Below the pieces are notes generated by a model, which did not search any database, was not told the origin of the DNA, and saw nothing but the letters and a program-made list of their open reading frames with translations. A stretch of 64,000 nt of DNA. Source: CBDCFV01 sp965216425. Lineage in GTDB: Bacteria > Chloroflexota > Dehalococcoidia > Lucifugimonadales > UBA3495. The stretch lies in assembly GCA_965216425.1 (NCBI GenBank), contig CBDCFV010000005.1, positions 868,001 to 932,000 on the forward strand. The letters run 5' to 3'. Shown one piece after another: positions 1 through 8,410 of this stretch. Position 1 is the stretch's first letter; each line of letters starts with the position of its first letter. Position numbers and translations under genes: made by a program.

Positions 1-419
1 GAGTGGCGTTGGCCAACCGGCCTCCGTTGCTGCTGGCCGACGAGCCGACCGGCGAGTTGGACACCCAAACGGCCGGCCAAGTCTTTGAAATGCTGCGTCA
101 CCTGAACCAGACCTACAACGTCACGATAGTGATGGTAACTCACTACCCCGGCGTGGCTCATCACGTTGATCGTGTCGTCAACATCCGCGACGGACGCATC
201 AGTTCAGAAAGTTATTCCACCCCTACCTTTCAAAGGACCGGCGGCGCGGTGGAAGAAGAGTACGTGGTGGTGGACCGGGCAGGCCGCATACAACTGCCTC
301 AAGACATTTCAGGGCGCCTACGCGAGAGAGGGCTTGCCAAGGCAGGGCTTGAAGGCGACACCGTGACCATACGCCCGGCGGGCCCCTTGCCGCGCGTCAA
401 CAGGAGCGGCGGCCGGTGA
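1..419 (+). CDS. ABC transporter ATP-binding protein, C-terminal part (cut by window edge)
   Basis: The visible 138 residues begin just after where the ABC signature would be (R-V-A-L-A-N-R-P) and hold Walker B with D-loop (LLLADEPTGELD) and the switch histidine (VMVTHYP). The signature and Walker A lie to the left of the window, so the GTG at position 3 is not the true start. The TGELD form is typical of the MacB/LolD class of ATPases that drive lipoprotein or peptide exporters. Unusually, after the ATPase core there is a tail of about 50 residues resembling an AbrB/SpoVT swapped-hairpin domain (VDRAGRIQLP..., ...GLEGDTVTIRP). The next gene is a second ATPase of the same class 52 bp downstream, so both probably serve one transport locus whose permease lies upstream. 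Confidence 0.85.
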   Translation, partial: VALANRPPLLLADEPTGELDTQTAGQVFEMLRHLNQTYNVTIVMVTHYPGVAHHVDRVVNIRDGRISSESYSTPTFQRTGGAVEEEYVVVDRAGRIQLPQDISGRLRERGLAKAGLEGDTVTIRPAGPLPRVNRSGGR

Positions 420-471
420 GGCAGACAACTTTCGTAAACGGCGATCAGGCCGCCCAATTGAGCATTGGGCG

Positions 472-1203
472 ATGAGCGAAGTCCTGGAATCTCAACCCAA
501 CTCCGAGAGCATCATCTCCACCGAAAGCGTTACTAGGGTTTTCGGGGCAGGGGAAATGGCCGTAACCGCGGTTAACGGAATCACCCTGCAAGTAGGCCAA
601 GGGCAGTTGTTGGCAGTAGTGGGCCGGTCGGGTTCGGGAAAGACCACGTTGTTGAACCTTATGTCGGGGTTGGACCAACCCACTAACGGAAAAGTCTTTT
701 TCCAAGGGCGGGACCTGTCAACCATGATGGAAGCCGACTTGGTGGAACTGCGCCGCCGGAAGATCAGCTTCGTATTCCAGTCATTCGGGCTGATGCCCCT
801 GCTTTCCGCCTTGGAGAACGTCGAACTGCCATTGCACATATCCGGCGTGTCCTGGCGGGAGCGGCGGCGGCGCGCCATGGAAACCCTCGACCTGGTGGGG
901 CTTGGTCCCCGGGCGCGCCACCGTCCTTACGAACTTTCCGGCGGTGAGCAGCAACGGGTCTCCATAGCCCGCGCGTTGGTGACAGGGCCCGACGCCATAT
1001 TCGCCGACGAGCCCACCGGAGAGCTGGACACCACCACCGCTTCATCCATCAGCGACATCCTGCGCGAGGTAGTCAGGGAAAGAAAGGCGACGGTCATAGT
1101 CGCCACCCACGACTTGGCATTAGCCGGAATGAGCGACCAAGTGATACAGATAGTCGACGGGGGTGTCGATCAGGCAGGAGACCCTGTCTCACTGGGGCTT
1201 TGA
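472..1203 (+). CDS. ABC transporter ATP-binding protein (MacB/LolD class)
   Basis: A complete 243-residue ATPase: Walker A GRSGSGKTT near residue 52, Q-loop FVFQSFGLMP, signature LSGGEQQRVSIARAL near 157, Walker B IFADEPTGELD and switch histidine VATHD. Length and motifs match ATPases that energise MacB/FtsX-type permeases exporting lipoproteins, peptides or drugs. It is the second ATPase in a row, and no permease is present downstream because the next gene is on the opposite strand. The substrate cannot be inferred. The ATG start gives the family's usual N-terminus. Confidence 0.9.
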   Translation: MSEVLESQPNSESIISTESVTRVFGAGEMAVTAVNGITLQVGQGQLLAVVGRSGSGKTTLLNLMSGLDQPTNGKVFFQGRDLSTMMEADLVELRRRKISFVFQSFGLMPLLSALENVELPLHISGVSWRERRRRAMETLDLVGLGPRARHRPYELSGGEQQRVSIARALVTGPDAIFADEPTGELDTTTASSISDILREVVRERKATVIVATHDLALAGMSDQVIQIVDGGVDQAGDPVSLGL

Positions 1204-1219
1204 TGGAGTATGCGCCGGC

Positions 1220-1672
1220 TTATCGTTCGTCCAATGGGTTGATTGTAGCAACTCCCTCTAAATTAGCCGCCGCGCAAAGACGGTAGTCGGCGCAAACGAA
1301 AGTTAACGGGGGGAGCACGCTACTTCGCACCGCAAGACAGCCGGCAAGTTGCACAGCGTCGTAAGTCCTTAACGGGTACAGGTCAATAAGCCGGGCGGCC
1401 TCGTTGGCCACTGTCGGGGTCAACGATTCCACACGGTACAAAGAGGCGGCTTGTTGCTCCAACCGCGCTAGGGCTGAATTGGCATCAAAAGCCGAAATCT
1501 CGCCTCTGCGCTCTTTCCGGCGTAAGGCCGAACGGAATTCCAACAGGGCGATTTCAAGTATTATTATCCGGCCTATTTCCGCATCTCGAATCAGGTCTAC
1601 TACCCCTGCGGTGCCTTCTTCTTCCAGATAGAGCTTAACCAAGGCGCTTGTGTCCAAATAGTAGCTGGACAT
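1220..1672 (-). CDS. PIN-domain ribonuclease, probable VapC-type toxin
   Basis: A 150-residue PIN protein. The N-terminus YYLDTSALVKLYLEEEGT carries the first catalytic Asp; ALLEFRSALRRKE holds the conserved Glu region; TYDAVQLA and FVCADYRL carry the later acidic residues. VapC toxins are Mg-dependent RNases that cleave tRNA or rRNA. Its start overlaps the stop of the upstream reverse gene by one base (TGATG), so the two are translationally coupled. The partner does not look like a standard VapB, so the pairing as a toxin-antitoxin module rests on context. Confidence 0.8.
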   Translation of the reverse strand: MSSYYLDTSALVKLYLEEEGTAGVVDLIRDAEIGRIIILEIALLEFRSALRRKERRGEISAFDANSALARLEQQAASLYRVESLTPTVANEAARLIDLYPLRTYDAVQLAGCLAVRSSVLPPLTFVCADYRLCAAANLEGVATINPLDER

Positions 1673-2073
1673 CAGAACCGGTCGGCCCTGTCCTCCTTGA
1701 CGGTTTCTGAAATCGGCCCACCCTTGATCCGAATCGGAGTGAACTTCATACCGCGTTTTTCTGTATCGGATGAAACTTCACGAAGTTTCCGATTTACCAT
1801 GATTGTCGTAATTGAGCGTAGGCGTTCAGCGGGGTCTGGGACGTGCCATGTCAAAACCAGAAACCGTTCAAACGCCTGCCATAACAATGAATCTATCTTC
1901 TTGGGATCTTTGGCCCAATGGTGGCCGCACCGGGGCAAATATTCGTTGCGGAACCAATCGAACCCGACGAACGGAAGGTCCCTCTCGGCCGCCTTGAGTT
2001 GCTCGACGAGCTGGTTAATCTCCTCGTCCGAGCCGGACTTGTCATGGCCTTCCTGAATATCCCTCATGGTCAC
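1672..2073 (-). CDS. Uncharacterised protein coupled to PIN toxin, possible antitoxin
   Basis: A 133-residue soluble, charged protein with no family I can name. Visible features are a helical, acidic N-terminus (DEEINQLVEQLKAAERDL), an aromatic centre (FVGFDWFRNEYLPRCGHHW) and a basic C-terminus. It precedes and is translationally coupled to the PIN-domain gene, the usual antitoxin position, but no ribbon-helix-helix, AbrB or Phd fold is evident. The antitoxin role is inferred from position only. Confidence 0.5.
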   Translation of the reverse strand: MTMRDIQEGHDKSGSDEEINQLVEQLKAAERDLPFVGFDWFRNEYLPRCGHHWAKDPKKIDSLLWQAFERFLVLTWHVPDPAERLRSITTIMVNRKLREVSSDTEKRGMKFTPIRIKGGPISETVKEDRADRF

Positions 2074-2106
2074 AATTTATCCCTTTCGATTGCTTGATTT
2101 TGCAAT

Positions 2107-2148
2107 GGTGATGCGGCGGTTGTGCCTTGTCAACCGCCTCCCATCACC
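2107..2148. other. Long inverted repeat between divergent genes
   Basis: GGTGATG (2107-2113) pairs with CATCACC (2142-2148), and inside it GGCGGTTG (2115-2122) pairs with CAACCGCC (2131-2138). It lies between the divergent PIN operon and the LLM operon, just upstream of the LLM promoter. No T-run follows, so an operator or an attenuating hairpin is as likely as a terminator. Confidence 0.45.
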
Positions 2149-2165
2149 CGAATTCCTCCTCGCGG

Positions 2166-2193
2166 TTGACAGTCCATGCCCATAGACTACAAT
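2166..2193 (+). promoter_or_regulatory. Sigma70-type promoter of the LLM operon
   Basis: TTGACA (2166-2171), a 16-base spacer, then TACAAT (2188-2193). A transcript would start near 2200, about 40 bases before the ATG at 2241. Confidence 0.7.
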
Positions 2194-2240
2194 GAGACTG
2201 CTATCAGAATTTTCCATAAGAACCAACCGAGAGGCAAGCC

Positions 2241-3425
2241 ATGATTACAAAGTTTGACAGCCTTTTCGCCGGGCACGTAGACATGGACAACGTGGGGTAT
2301 GCAGGTACGCCCGTAAACGACCGTTCCTTGTCTGATGAACACCTGACCACTGCATTCCCCAAAGCCGAAGCCATCGCCAAGCTTCTGGACAAGCTGGGGT
2401 ACGACACTTTCTGGATGGCAGAGCATCACTTCCAGCCGGAAGGTTACGAGTGCATCCCCAACCTGTTGATGACGAACGTGCACTTAGCTCACCTGACCAA
2501 GAACATCAGGCTGGGTTGCGCTTTTAACATCGCTCCGATGTGGCATCCGTTGAGGTTGGCCGAGGACTACGCTACGGCGGATATCCTTACGGGAGGACGC
2601 GTAGTGTTCGGCATGGGGAGAGGCTATCACACCAGGGAAGTAGAGACTTTTGGCAACCCGATGTTGGACCAACCGGCCAACCGGGAGTTGTTCGAGGAGC
2701 AAGTGGAGATCATCTTCAAGTCGTTCAACGAAGCCTCGTTCTCCCACCACGGACAATACTACGACATTCCGCCCAAGGTGCCGTACCGGGGCTATGAACT
2801 GGAGGAGATAACGCTGGTGCCCAGGCCCCGGAACCTTCCCGTAGAGTGCTGGCAGCCCATACAGGGCGGCACTCAGAGAGCCTTGGACTTCATGGCCAAA
2901 CACGGTATCAAGGGCATGATCGGAGGCGGCGTCGCGGAAGGCGGCGCCATGGACGACACGATGCGGGAATACCAAGCCGCACTGGCCCGGACCGGCCGCG
3001 ACGCGGAGCTTGGCGAGGACATCAGCGTAGGGTTCCACTTCTACTTGGCTGACACGGTGGAACAGGCCGTCAAGGAAGCTTCCGGGTTCTACGAAGAGAA
3101 CGTCAAAATGTTCGGCCCTCTACGGCTCCACCGGGGGCTTAGCGAGGAGCAGATGAGGGACATCGCCGACCCCGCGCGGGCGCCCTTCGCCGGACTTCCC
3201 AGCTTGGAAGAGGCTGTAAAAAACGGTGCGGCCCTATGCGGCCCGCCGGAGCGCATCATCGAGCAGCTTAGCGTGGTCGCCGAGCGTTACCCGGGAATGG
3301 AACGGGTTGGCGTCAGCCATCCCGTAGGCACTCCCCAGTCGGTCATCCTGGAGCAACTGGAGTGGTTCGCCAAGGAAGTAATGCCCGCGTTCAAGGGTAA
3401 GGTGGAGGCCGCCGCCGGCGACTAA
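2241..3425 (+). CDS. LLM-class flavin-dependent monooxygenase (bacterial luciferase-like)
   Basis: A 394-residue TIM-barrel protein of the bacterial luciferase superfamily, typically using FMNH2 or F420. Family marks are the early FWMAEHHF motif, IRLGCAFNIAPMWHPLRLAEDYATADILTGGRVVFGMGRGYH, and a C-terminal VGTPQSVIEQL-like segment. Its length and the WMAEHHF motif place it with the LuxA-like subgroup, like the paralogue at 22646. It is the first gene after a good promoter and probably heads an operon running to the aldo/keto reductase. The substrate is unknown; the family includes alkane, sulfonate and nitrilotriacetate monooxygenases. Confidence 0.9.
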   Translation: MITKFDSLFAGHVDMDNVGYAGTPVNDRSLSDEHLTTAFPKAEAIAKLLDKLGYDTFWMAEHHFQPEGYECIPNLLMTNVHLAHLTKNIRLGCAFNIAPMWHPLRLAEDYATADILTGGRVVFGMGRGYHTREVETFGNPMLDQPANRELFEEQVEIIFKSFNEASFSHHGQYYDIPPKVPYRGYELEEITLVPRPRNLPVECWQPIQGGTQRALDFMAKHGIKGMIGGGVAEGGAMDDTMREYQAALARTGRDAELGEDISVGFHFYLADTVEQAVKEASGFYEENVKMFGPLRLHRGLSEEQMRDIADPARAPFAGLPSLEEAVKNGAALCGPPERIIEQLSVVAERYPGMERVGVSHPVGTPQSVILEQLEWFAKEVMPAFKGKVEAAAGD

Positions 3426-3454
3426 CCCGTATTCGGTCAGGAGGTGACGTTGTC

Positions 3455-4333
3455 ATGGCAACCGTAGGGACCGGAAAATACACCTTTGAGCTTATAGAGG
3501 ACTGGGCGAAGCTCCCCGATGGATGGGTGCTTGGCCAGACCGGCATCGTGACCGATTCCCAGGACCGGGTGTACCTGTTCAACCGGAGCGAGCATCCACT
3601 CATCGTTTTGGACCGGGACGGCAACTTCATCACGTCCTGGGGCGAGGGCGTCCTTGACGACGCCCACGGCCTGCACATCGACGAGGATGAAAACCTCTAC
3701 CTTCCGGTCAAGAACTCCCATGTCGTCCAAAAGTACGACCGTTCCGGCAACCTGCTGATGACCCTCGGCGAGTGGTACAAACCGTCGGACACCGGCTGGC
3801 CGGGAGTGGCAGAGGAACTTGCGCTGCGGGCCGCCGGCCCTTTCAACCGGCCCAGCGATGTGTCCATGTCCCCCGACGGCTACGTGTACATCTCCGACGG
3901 GTACGGAAATGCACGGATACACAAGTTCGACAAGGACGGGAACCTGCTCAACTCGTGGGGCGCGCCGGGCAAGACGGCTCCGGGCGAGTTCCACGTGCCC
4001 CATGGGGTTTGGGTGCACACCGACGGCCGGGTGTTCGTGGCCGACCGTGAGAATAACAGGGTGCAGATTTTCACCCAGGAAGGCGAGTTCATCACCCAGT
4101 GGACCGGCTTCGCCCGCCCGTGCGACTTTTTCATCGACGAAAACAACGTGGTGTTCATTCCCGAGCTGGACGGATTCCTGACCATCGTCGACATTGACGG
4201 GACGGTAATATCCAAGTGGGAGGGCCCCTTCGGCGCAACCGCCCACGCCGTTTGGATGGACGCCCACGGCGACCTGTACATCAACCAGCACCTGGAAGGC
4301 CAACGGCTGCTCAAGTACCGGCGGGTGCCGTAA
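3455..4333 (+). CDS. NHL-repeat six-bladed beta-propeller protein
   Basis: 292 residues made of NHL repeats of the form G..F..PHG(V/I)......vfVaDr.NnRvQiF, for example FHVPHGVWVHTDGRVFVADRENNRVQIF and ARIHKFDKDGNLLNSWG. The architecture resembles the lyase domain of peptidylglycine alpha-amidating enzymes and many uncharacterised bacterial propellers. No signal peptide is visible, so it is probably cytoplasmic. It starts 29 bp after the first LLM, with an AGGAGGTGA Shine-Dalgarno sequence upstream. It may bind a substrate or scaffold its oxidoreductase neighbours, but nothing in the sequence proves this. Confidence 0.85.
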   Translation: MATVGTGKYTFELIEDWAKLPDGWVLGQTGIVTDSQDRVYLFNRSEHPLIVLDRDGNFITSWGEGVLDDAHGLHIDEDENLYLPVKNSHVVQKYDRSGNLLMTLGEWYKPSDTGWPGVAEELALRAAGPFNRPSDVSMSPDGYVYISDGYGNARIHKFDKDGNLLNSWGAPGKTAPGEFHVPHGVWVHTDGRVFVADRENNRVQIFTQEGEFITQWTGFARPCDFFIDENNVVFIPELDGFLTIVDIDGTVISKWEGPFGATAHAVWMDAHGDLYINQHLEGQRLLKYRRVP

Positions 4334-4359
4334 GGAGTAACTCAGAAAGGGGTATCGAC

Positions 4360-4815
4360 ATGACAACCGACCCAGACAAGGAGACGATTGCCACCACCTC
4401 CATACTGGACTGGGAACCTGAGTTACTGATTCGGTATCACAAGGATACCGATACACTGATACTTTCAGGGGGGGTGGTTGGGGCCAACGGGGAAACGGTT
4501 GCCAAGGATGTCGTGGCAATGTCAGACAACGACGGCTGGGTAACGAGCATTGTACTGGAGTACGCCGCTGAATTGCTCCAGCCCTATCTGCTAAAGGTGA
4601 ACCAGGAGCCTGAACCAGAATTGCAAATTCACTACTTCAAGGACACCGACTCCCTGATTGTCACAAGCGAAAAGCCGGGAGCCTGCGGAGAGACGGTCGC
4701 CAAACAGCTTATCGCGAGGTCGAACGACGACGGTGAGGTAACGGGTATTGAACAGTTCAATGCCGCCCGTTTGCTACGGCCCATTTTGTTCCCGGAGTCC
4801 ACGGCGAAAGGGTGA
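4360..4815 (+). CDS. Tandem DUF2283 protein
   Basis: The ATG at 4360 follows AGAAAGGGG. A longer in-frame extension overlapping the NHL gene is unlikely to be translated. The 151 residues contain two similar halves: ELLIRYHKDTDTLILSGG...NDGWVTSIVLEYAAELL and ELQIHYFKDTDSLIVTSEK...DDGEVTGIEQFNAARLL. Each matches the short DUF2283 pattern (Y....D.L.i......v..d..g.v.GiEil.as). DUF2283 has no known function and usually occurs as one copy of about 70 residues, so this is an internal duplication. The next gene starts within its last codons (GTGA). Confidence 0.75.
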   Translation: MTTDPDKETIATTSILDWEPELLIRYHKDTDTLILSGGVVGANGETVAKDVVAMSDNDGWVTSIVLEYAAELLQPYLLKVNQEPEPELQIHYFKDTDSLIVTSEKPGACGETVAKQLIARSNDDGEVTGIEQFNAARLLRPILFPESTAKG

Positions 4816-5834
4816 CCAGAATGGAGGTTGGCTACCAAGTAGGCCAGGTTGTCATAAGGGACAGCCTCGATCCTCAGCAACAGTGGCGCAACCACTTGGA
4901 GCAGTTCCGAGGGTCGAGGGACGCCGGGTTCGACATTTACTGCTGGGCCCACCACTACCTGATCGACCCCTTCCAGCACTTCCAGCCTTTCCCGGTTTTG
5001 GCCCGTTTAGCTGCCGAGCCGGGCGACATGAAACTGGCCACGTCGGTTTTGCTCCTTCCACTGCTCAACCCGGTGGACGTGGCCGAGCAAGTAGCAACCC
5101 TGGACCACATCTGCGAGGGGCGTTTCATTCTTGGGCTGGGACTGGGCTACCGGCCCGAGGAATGCGAAGCCTTCGACACCCGGATGTCCGAGCGGGGAGC
5201 GCGGCACTCGGAGGCATTAGCCCTGATGCAACGGCTTTGGACCGAGGATGAAGTCACCCATCACGGGCGTTACTACCACGTAACCGGCGCCAGACCCACG
5301 GCGCGACCCTACCAGAAGCCCTATCCCAAACTGTGGCTCGCCGCCATGAGCGACCCGGCCATCCGCCGCGTGGGACGGGAGGGCCACATCCTGTTCATCG
5401 GCCCTGCCCAACCCTACGACACCATAGAGCGGCAGGTGGAGTTGTATCACGAGACGCTGGCCGAAAACGGCCACGCCGATCCTGGAGAGATGGTAGTCGT
5501 CCGGGAGTTTTTCTGCGCCGGCAGCCGGGACGATGTGTTGGACAAAGCCCGGAGCGGCTTTGAGCGCAAGTATGCCGAGTACGCCACCCACGGGTTGCAA
5601 GGGACCGATCCGGAACTGGTGGGCAAGGTGACTGGCGACTTGGAAGGCCTGATGGATGATACCTTCATTGTGGGCACCCCCGATGACTGTATCGAGCAAA
5701 TTGCCCGGTACCGGGACTTGGGATTTACTCAAGTGATTCTGCGACTTTTCTACCCGGAGATGCAGCAGAAAGACGTGATGGACCACATCGAGTTGGTGGG
5801 CAGAGACCTGCTGCCCAACGTGCACAACCTGTGA
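4812..5834 (+). CDS. LLM-class flavin-dependent oxidoreductase
   Basis: 340 residues, bacterial luciferase-like fold. Motifs include DIYCWAHHYL early, LATSVLLLPLLNPVDVAEQVATLDHICEGRFILGLGLGYRPEECEAF, and a C-terminal FIVGTPDDCIEQIARYRDLGFTQVILRLF. The GTG at 4812 overlaps the preceding stop by four bases, indicating translational coupling; the ATG at 4821 is an alternative start. Cofactor may be FMN or F420; substrate unknown. Second of three LLM genes in this operon. Confidence 0.88.
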   Translation: MTRMEVGYQVGQVVIRDSLDPQQQWRNHLEQFRGSRDAGFDIYCWAHHYLIDPFQHFQPFPVLARLAAEPGDMKLATSVLLLPLLNPVDVAEQVATLDHICEGRFILGLGLGYRPEECEAFDTRMSERGARHSEALALMQRLWTEDEVTHHGRYYHVTGARPTARPYQKPYPKLWLAAMSDPAIRRVGREGHILFIGPAQPYDTIERQVELYHETLAENGHADPGEMVVVREFFCAGSRDDVLDKARSGFERKYAEYATHGLQGTDPELVGKVTGDLEGLMDDTFIVGTPDDCIEQIARYRDLGFTQVILRLFYPEMQQKDVMDHIELVGRDLLPNVHNL

Positions 5835-5894
5835 ATGGCCTGATCAGGTTGAGGGCCCTCTACAACAACAATAAACAAGTGGCGAGGTAGAAAA

Positions 5895-6842
5895 ATGACC
5901 AAAGTAGGTCTGGCCGTAGGTGGCGCCACGGCGCAAGGGGTTTTGGCAGACATAGAACGTGCCGAGCAGAAGGGTATTGACGCCGTGTGGATGACCACCG
6001 GAGGGGCGCGTTTGGACAGCATGACGGTGTTTGCCGCGGCCGCCCTCCGCACAGACCGCATAAAGTTCGGCACCTCCATAGTGCCCACCTATCCCCGTCA
6101 TCCCTTGGTGATGGCCCAGCAGGTGCAGGTAATAGACCAACTTGCGCCGGGAAGGTTCCGTCTGGGGGTTGGCCCAAGTCATCGCCCCACCATGAGACAA
6201 ATGGGCATCCGCATAGACCAGCCGCTGGGCCACTTGCGCGAGTACCTGCAAGTGCTCAAGGCCCTGCTTCAGAAAGGAAAGGTTGACCTCGACGGCAGCT
6301 TCTATCAAGCTCACGAGACGATTCCGCAAACGGCGGATGTGCCCATAATGGCCTCGGCCCTGCAACGCGGGTCTTTTGAGTTGTGCGGCGCGGAATCCGA
6401 CGGGGCCATAAGCTGGGTGTGTCCTTGGGCGTACTTGGAGAATGTCGCATTGCCCGCTATGAAAGAGGGAGCGGAAAAATCGGGCCGGGCGACACCGCCC
6501 CTGATTGCCCACGCTCCGGTATGTGTGCATGACGACGTCGACGAGGTGCGCACCGCTTTCCGGGAACAGTTCAGCAATTACCCACGCCTGCCTTTCTACC
6601 GCCGGATGCTAGTGAGTTCCGGGTTTCCCGAGGCGTCCAACTCTACTTGGAGTGACGCCATGATCGATGGCTTGGTGCTATATGGCAACGAGGAACACAC
6701 GGCCAGCCACATCCGGAAGCTGTTGGACTCCGGCGCGTCCGAAATCCTGGTGTCTCCGGTGTTGGCCGGCAATGACCCGCAAGCGTCCCTGGACCGGACA
6801 CTTACCCTCCTTGGCCAGGTAGCCCAAGCGGTCGCCGCTTAG
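5895..6842 (+). CDS. LLM-class flavin-dependent oxidoreductase, F420-type
   Basis: 315 residues. The opening (VGLAVGGATAQGVLADIERAEQKGIDAVWMTTGGARLDSMTVFAAAALRTDRIKFGTSIVPTYPRHPLVMAQQ, described here only in outline by its VWMTTGG and GTSIVPTYPRHP motifs) matches the F420-dependent branch related to methylenetetrahydromethanopterin reductase. RFRLGVGPSHRP is the family's glycine-rich loop. A GAGG ribosome site precedes the ATG. It lies between another LLM gene and an aldo/keto reductase and is probably co-transcribed with both. Confidence 0.85.
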   Translation: MTKVGLAVGGATAQGVLADIERAEQKGIDAVWMTTGGARLDSMTVFAAAALRTDRIKFGTSIVPTYPRHPLVMAQQVQVIDQLAPGRFRLGVGPSHRPTMRQMGIRIDQPLGHLREYLQVLKALLQKGKVDLDGSFYQAHETIPQTADVPIMASALQRGSFELCGAESDGAISWVCPWAYLENVALPAMKEGAEKSGRATPPLIAHAPVCVHDDVDEVRTAFREQFSNYPRLPFYRRMLVSSGFPEASNSTWSDAMIDGLVLYGNEEHTASHIRKLLDSGASEILVSPVLAGNDPQASLDRTLTLLGQVAQAVAA

Positions 6843-6852
6843 GAGACGTACC

Positions 6853-7872
6853 TTGCCTTCGCCGTCGTCCACCCGTTTACAATTCACGCCGGACATGGAA
6901 ATCTGCCGTCTGTTGAACGGCATGTGGCAGGTTTCCGGCGCTCACGGGCGTATCGACCCGACGGCAGCGGTGGCGGCCATGTTCCCGTATATGGAAGCGG
7001 GATTCACCACTTGGGACCTGGCCGACCATTACGGCCCTGCGGAGGACTTCGTCGGGGAGTTTCGACGGCAACTGGCTGTCCGGAAGGGGCCGGAAGCCCT
7101 GGCCAATATGCAAGCCTTCACCAAGTGGGTGCCCAGGCCGGTGGCTATGACCCGCCCGGTCGTGGAAGACGCCGTTAACGTGTCGCTGCGCCGGATGAAC
7201 GTGGAACGCTTGGACCTGCTCCAGTTTCATTGGTGGGACTATGGGAATCCGGCCTACCTGGATGCCATGTCCCGTTTGCAAGAGCTTCGGGATGAAGGCA
7301 AAATCCGGCATCTTGCCCTGACCAATTTCGACACCGAGCACATGGGCCGCATAGTGGACCACGGCGTTCAAATCGTATCGAACCAAGTGCAGTACTCGCT
7401 GATAGACCGGCGTCCGGCAGTGCGGATGGCTCAGTATTGCCAGGAACAAAGCATGCACCTGCTGGCCTACGGGACGCTGTGCGGCGGGCTGCTTTCCGAA
7501 CGGTACTTGGGCCAGCCTGAACCGGGCCGTCCCATGCTGAACACCGCCAGCCTCTCCAAGTACAAGCAGATGGTGGACGTTTGGGGCGGCTGGGAGTTGT
7601 TCCAGGAACTTCTCCAAACGTTAAATAAAATCGCCGCCAAACATGGAGTATCCATCGCCAACGTCGCGGTGCGGTACGTGTTGGACCAGCCAGCCGTTGG
7701 CGGCGTTATCATCGGGGCCAGGTTGGGCGCCAGCGAGCACATATCCGCCAACGCCAGAGTTTTCGGCTTCTCACTCGACGACAAAGACTTGGGAGAGATC
7801 GAGGCTGTGTTGACCCGCTCCCAAGACCTGTACCAAATCATCGGAGACTGTGGCGACGAATACAGGCGATAA
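6853..7872 (+). CDS. Aldo/keto reductase
   Basis: 339 residues. The NAD(P)H-dependent AKR fold is shown by the catalytic tetrad: Asp and Tyr in TWDLADHYGPAEDF, Lys in QAFTKWVP and His in LLQFHWWDY. The nucleotide end appears as VGGVIIGARLGASEHI. The start is TTG at 6853, preceded by AGGAG ten bases upstream; no ATG gives a complete N-terminus. As the last gene of the LLM operon it could reduce carbonyls produced by the monooxygenases. A short degraded copy of its 3' part lies at 8411-8497. Confidence 0.88.
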   Translation: MPSPSSTRLQFTPDMEICRLLNGMWQVSGAHGRIDPTAAVAAMFPYMEAGFTTWDLADHYGPAEDFVGEFRRQLAVRKGPEALANMQAFTKWVPRPVAMTRPVVEDAVNVSLRRMNVERLDLLQFHWWDYGNPAYLDAMSRLQELRDEGKIRHLALTNFDTEHMGRIVDHGVQIVSNQVQYSLIDRRPAVRMAQYCQEQSMHLLAYGTLCGGLLSERYLGQPEPGRPMLNTASLSKYKQMVDVWGGWELFQELLQTLNKIAAKHGVSIANVAVRYVLDQPAVGGVIIGARLGASEHISANARVFGFSLDDKDLGEIEAVLTRSQDLYQIIGDCGDEYRR

Positions 7873-7965
7873 TAAGCCCACCACTTCTTATCCAGAGCAC
7901 CCAGTCCATCGATGTCAATAAAGGTCGGGACCTCACCGGCCATTACGGCCCGTACCAGCGCCGGG

Positions 7966-7971
7966 TATAAT
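7966..7971 (+). promoter_or_regulatory. -10 element TATAAT upstream of a 140-aa orphan gene
   Basis: A consensus TATAAT ends 16 bases before the ATG at 7988. No good -35 box sits 16-18 bases upstream. The transcript leader would be only about ten bases. Confidence 0.4.
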
Positions 7972-7987
7972 ATGGTACAAGGTCGGT

Positions 7988-8410
7988 ATGACTTACGAGT
8001 TCAAAGTGCAGAAGAAGATTGGCGGTATAGCAGGACAACACCTGAACGTCCGTAGGACCAAGGTGTTGTTCGGCGCTTTGACTGGGTTGGACGCCGCGCT
8101 TGAAGAGTTGATTGAACAGTCTGAGGACGACCATGTCATTACCGGTGATCAGAATAATCAACTCAGACTGATCAACCTTATTTTCACTTGCCGACGCCGG
8201 ACAGACGGTGCTGATATGCATGTGGTTGCTGAGATTTCCGTAACCATCAACGACAACGACATCACACGCGCTGCTGAGCGCGCCGCTATCCTGGCGTCCG
8301 TTATCGACCAGCCGGTCACACCTGCGGTCGTCGGTACCCACATCGACGACACCCGGGCTGCATTGGCAGCGGCCGCCAATGTAACCGTAATGCTGATGCG
8401 GGACGATTAA
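7988..8410 (+). CDS. Uncharacterised 140-aa protein
   Basis: I do not recognise this family. The protein has an N-terminal alpha/beta-looking half (YEFKVQKKIGGIAGQHLNVRRTKVLFGAL) and a C-terminal helical half (ERAAILASVIDQ...ALAAAANVTVMLMRDD), with no membrane segment or signal. A TATAAT box lies just upstream. It sits between the intact aldo/keto reductase gene and a fragment of a second copy, so it may have arrived with, or been trapped by, a rearrangement. Codon use is not obviously foreign by eye. Confidence 0.5.
   Translation: MTYEFKVQKKIGGIAGQHLNVRRTKVLFGALTGLDAALEELIEQSEDDHVITGDQNNQLRLINLIFTCRRRTDGADMHVVAEISVTINDNDITRAAERAAILASVIDQPVTPAVVGTHIDDTRAALAAAANVTVMLMRDD

Noticed and set aside
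3437..4519. A 360-codon minus-strand frame.
   Set aside because: Antisense to the NHL gene; low-complexity pattern (VHV, HVAVG) results from NHL repeats read backwards.
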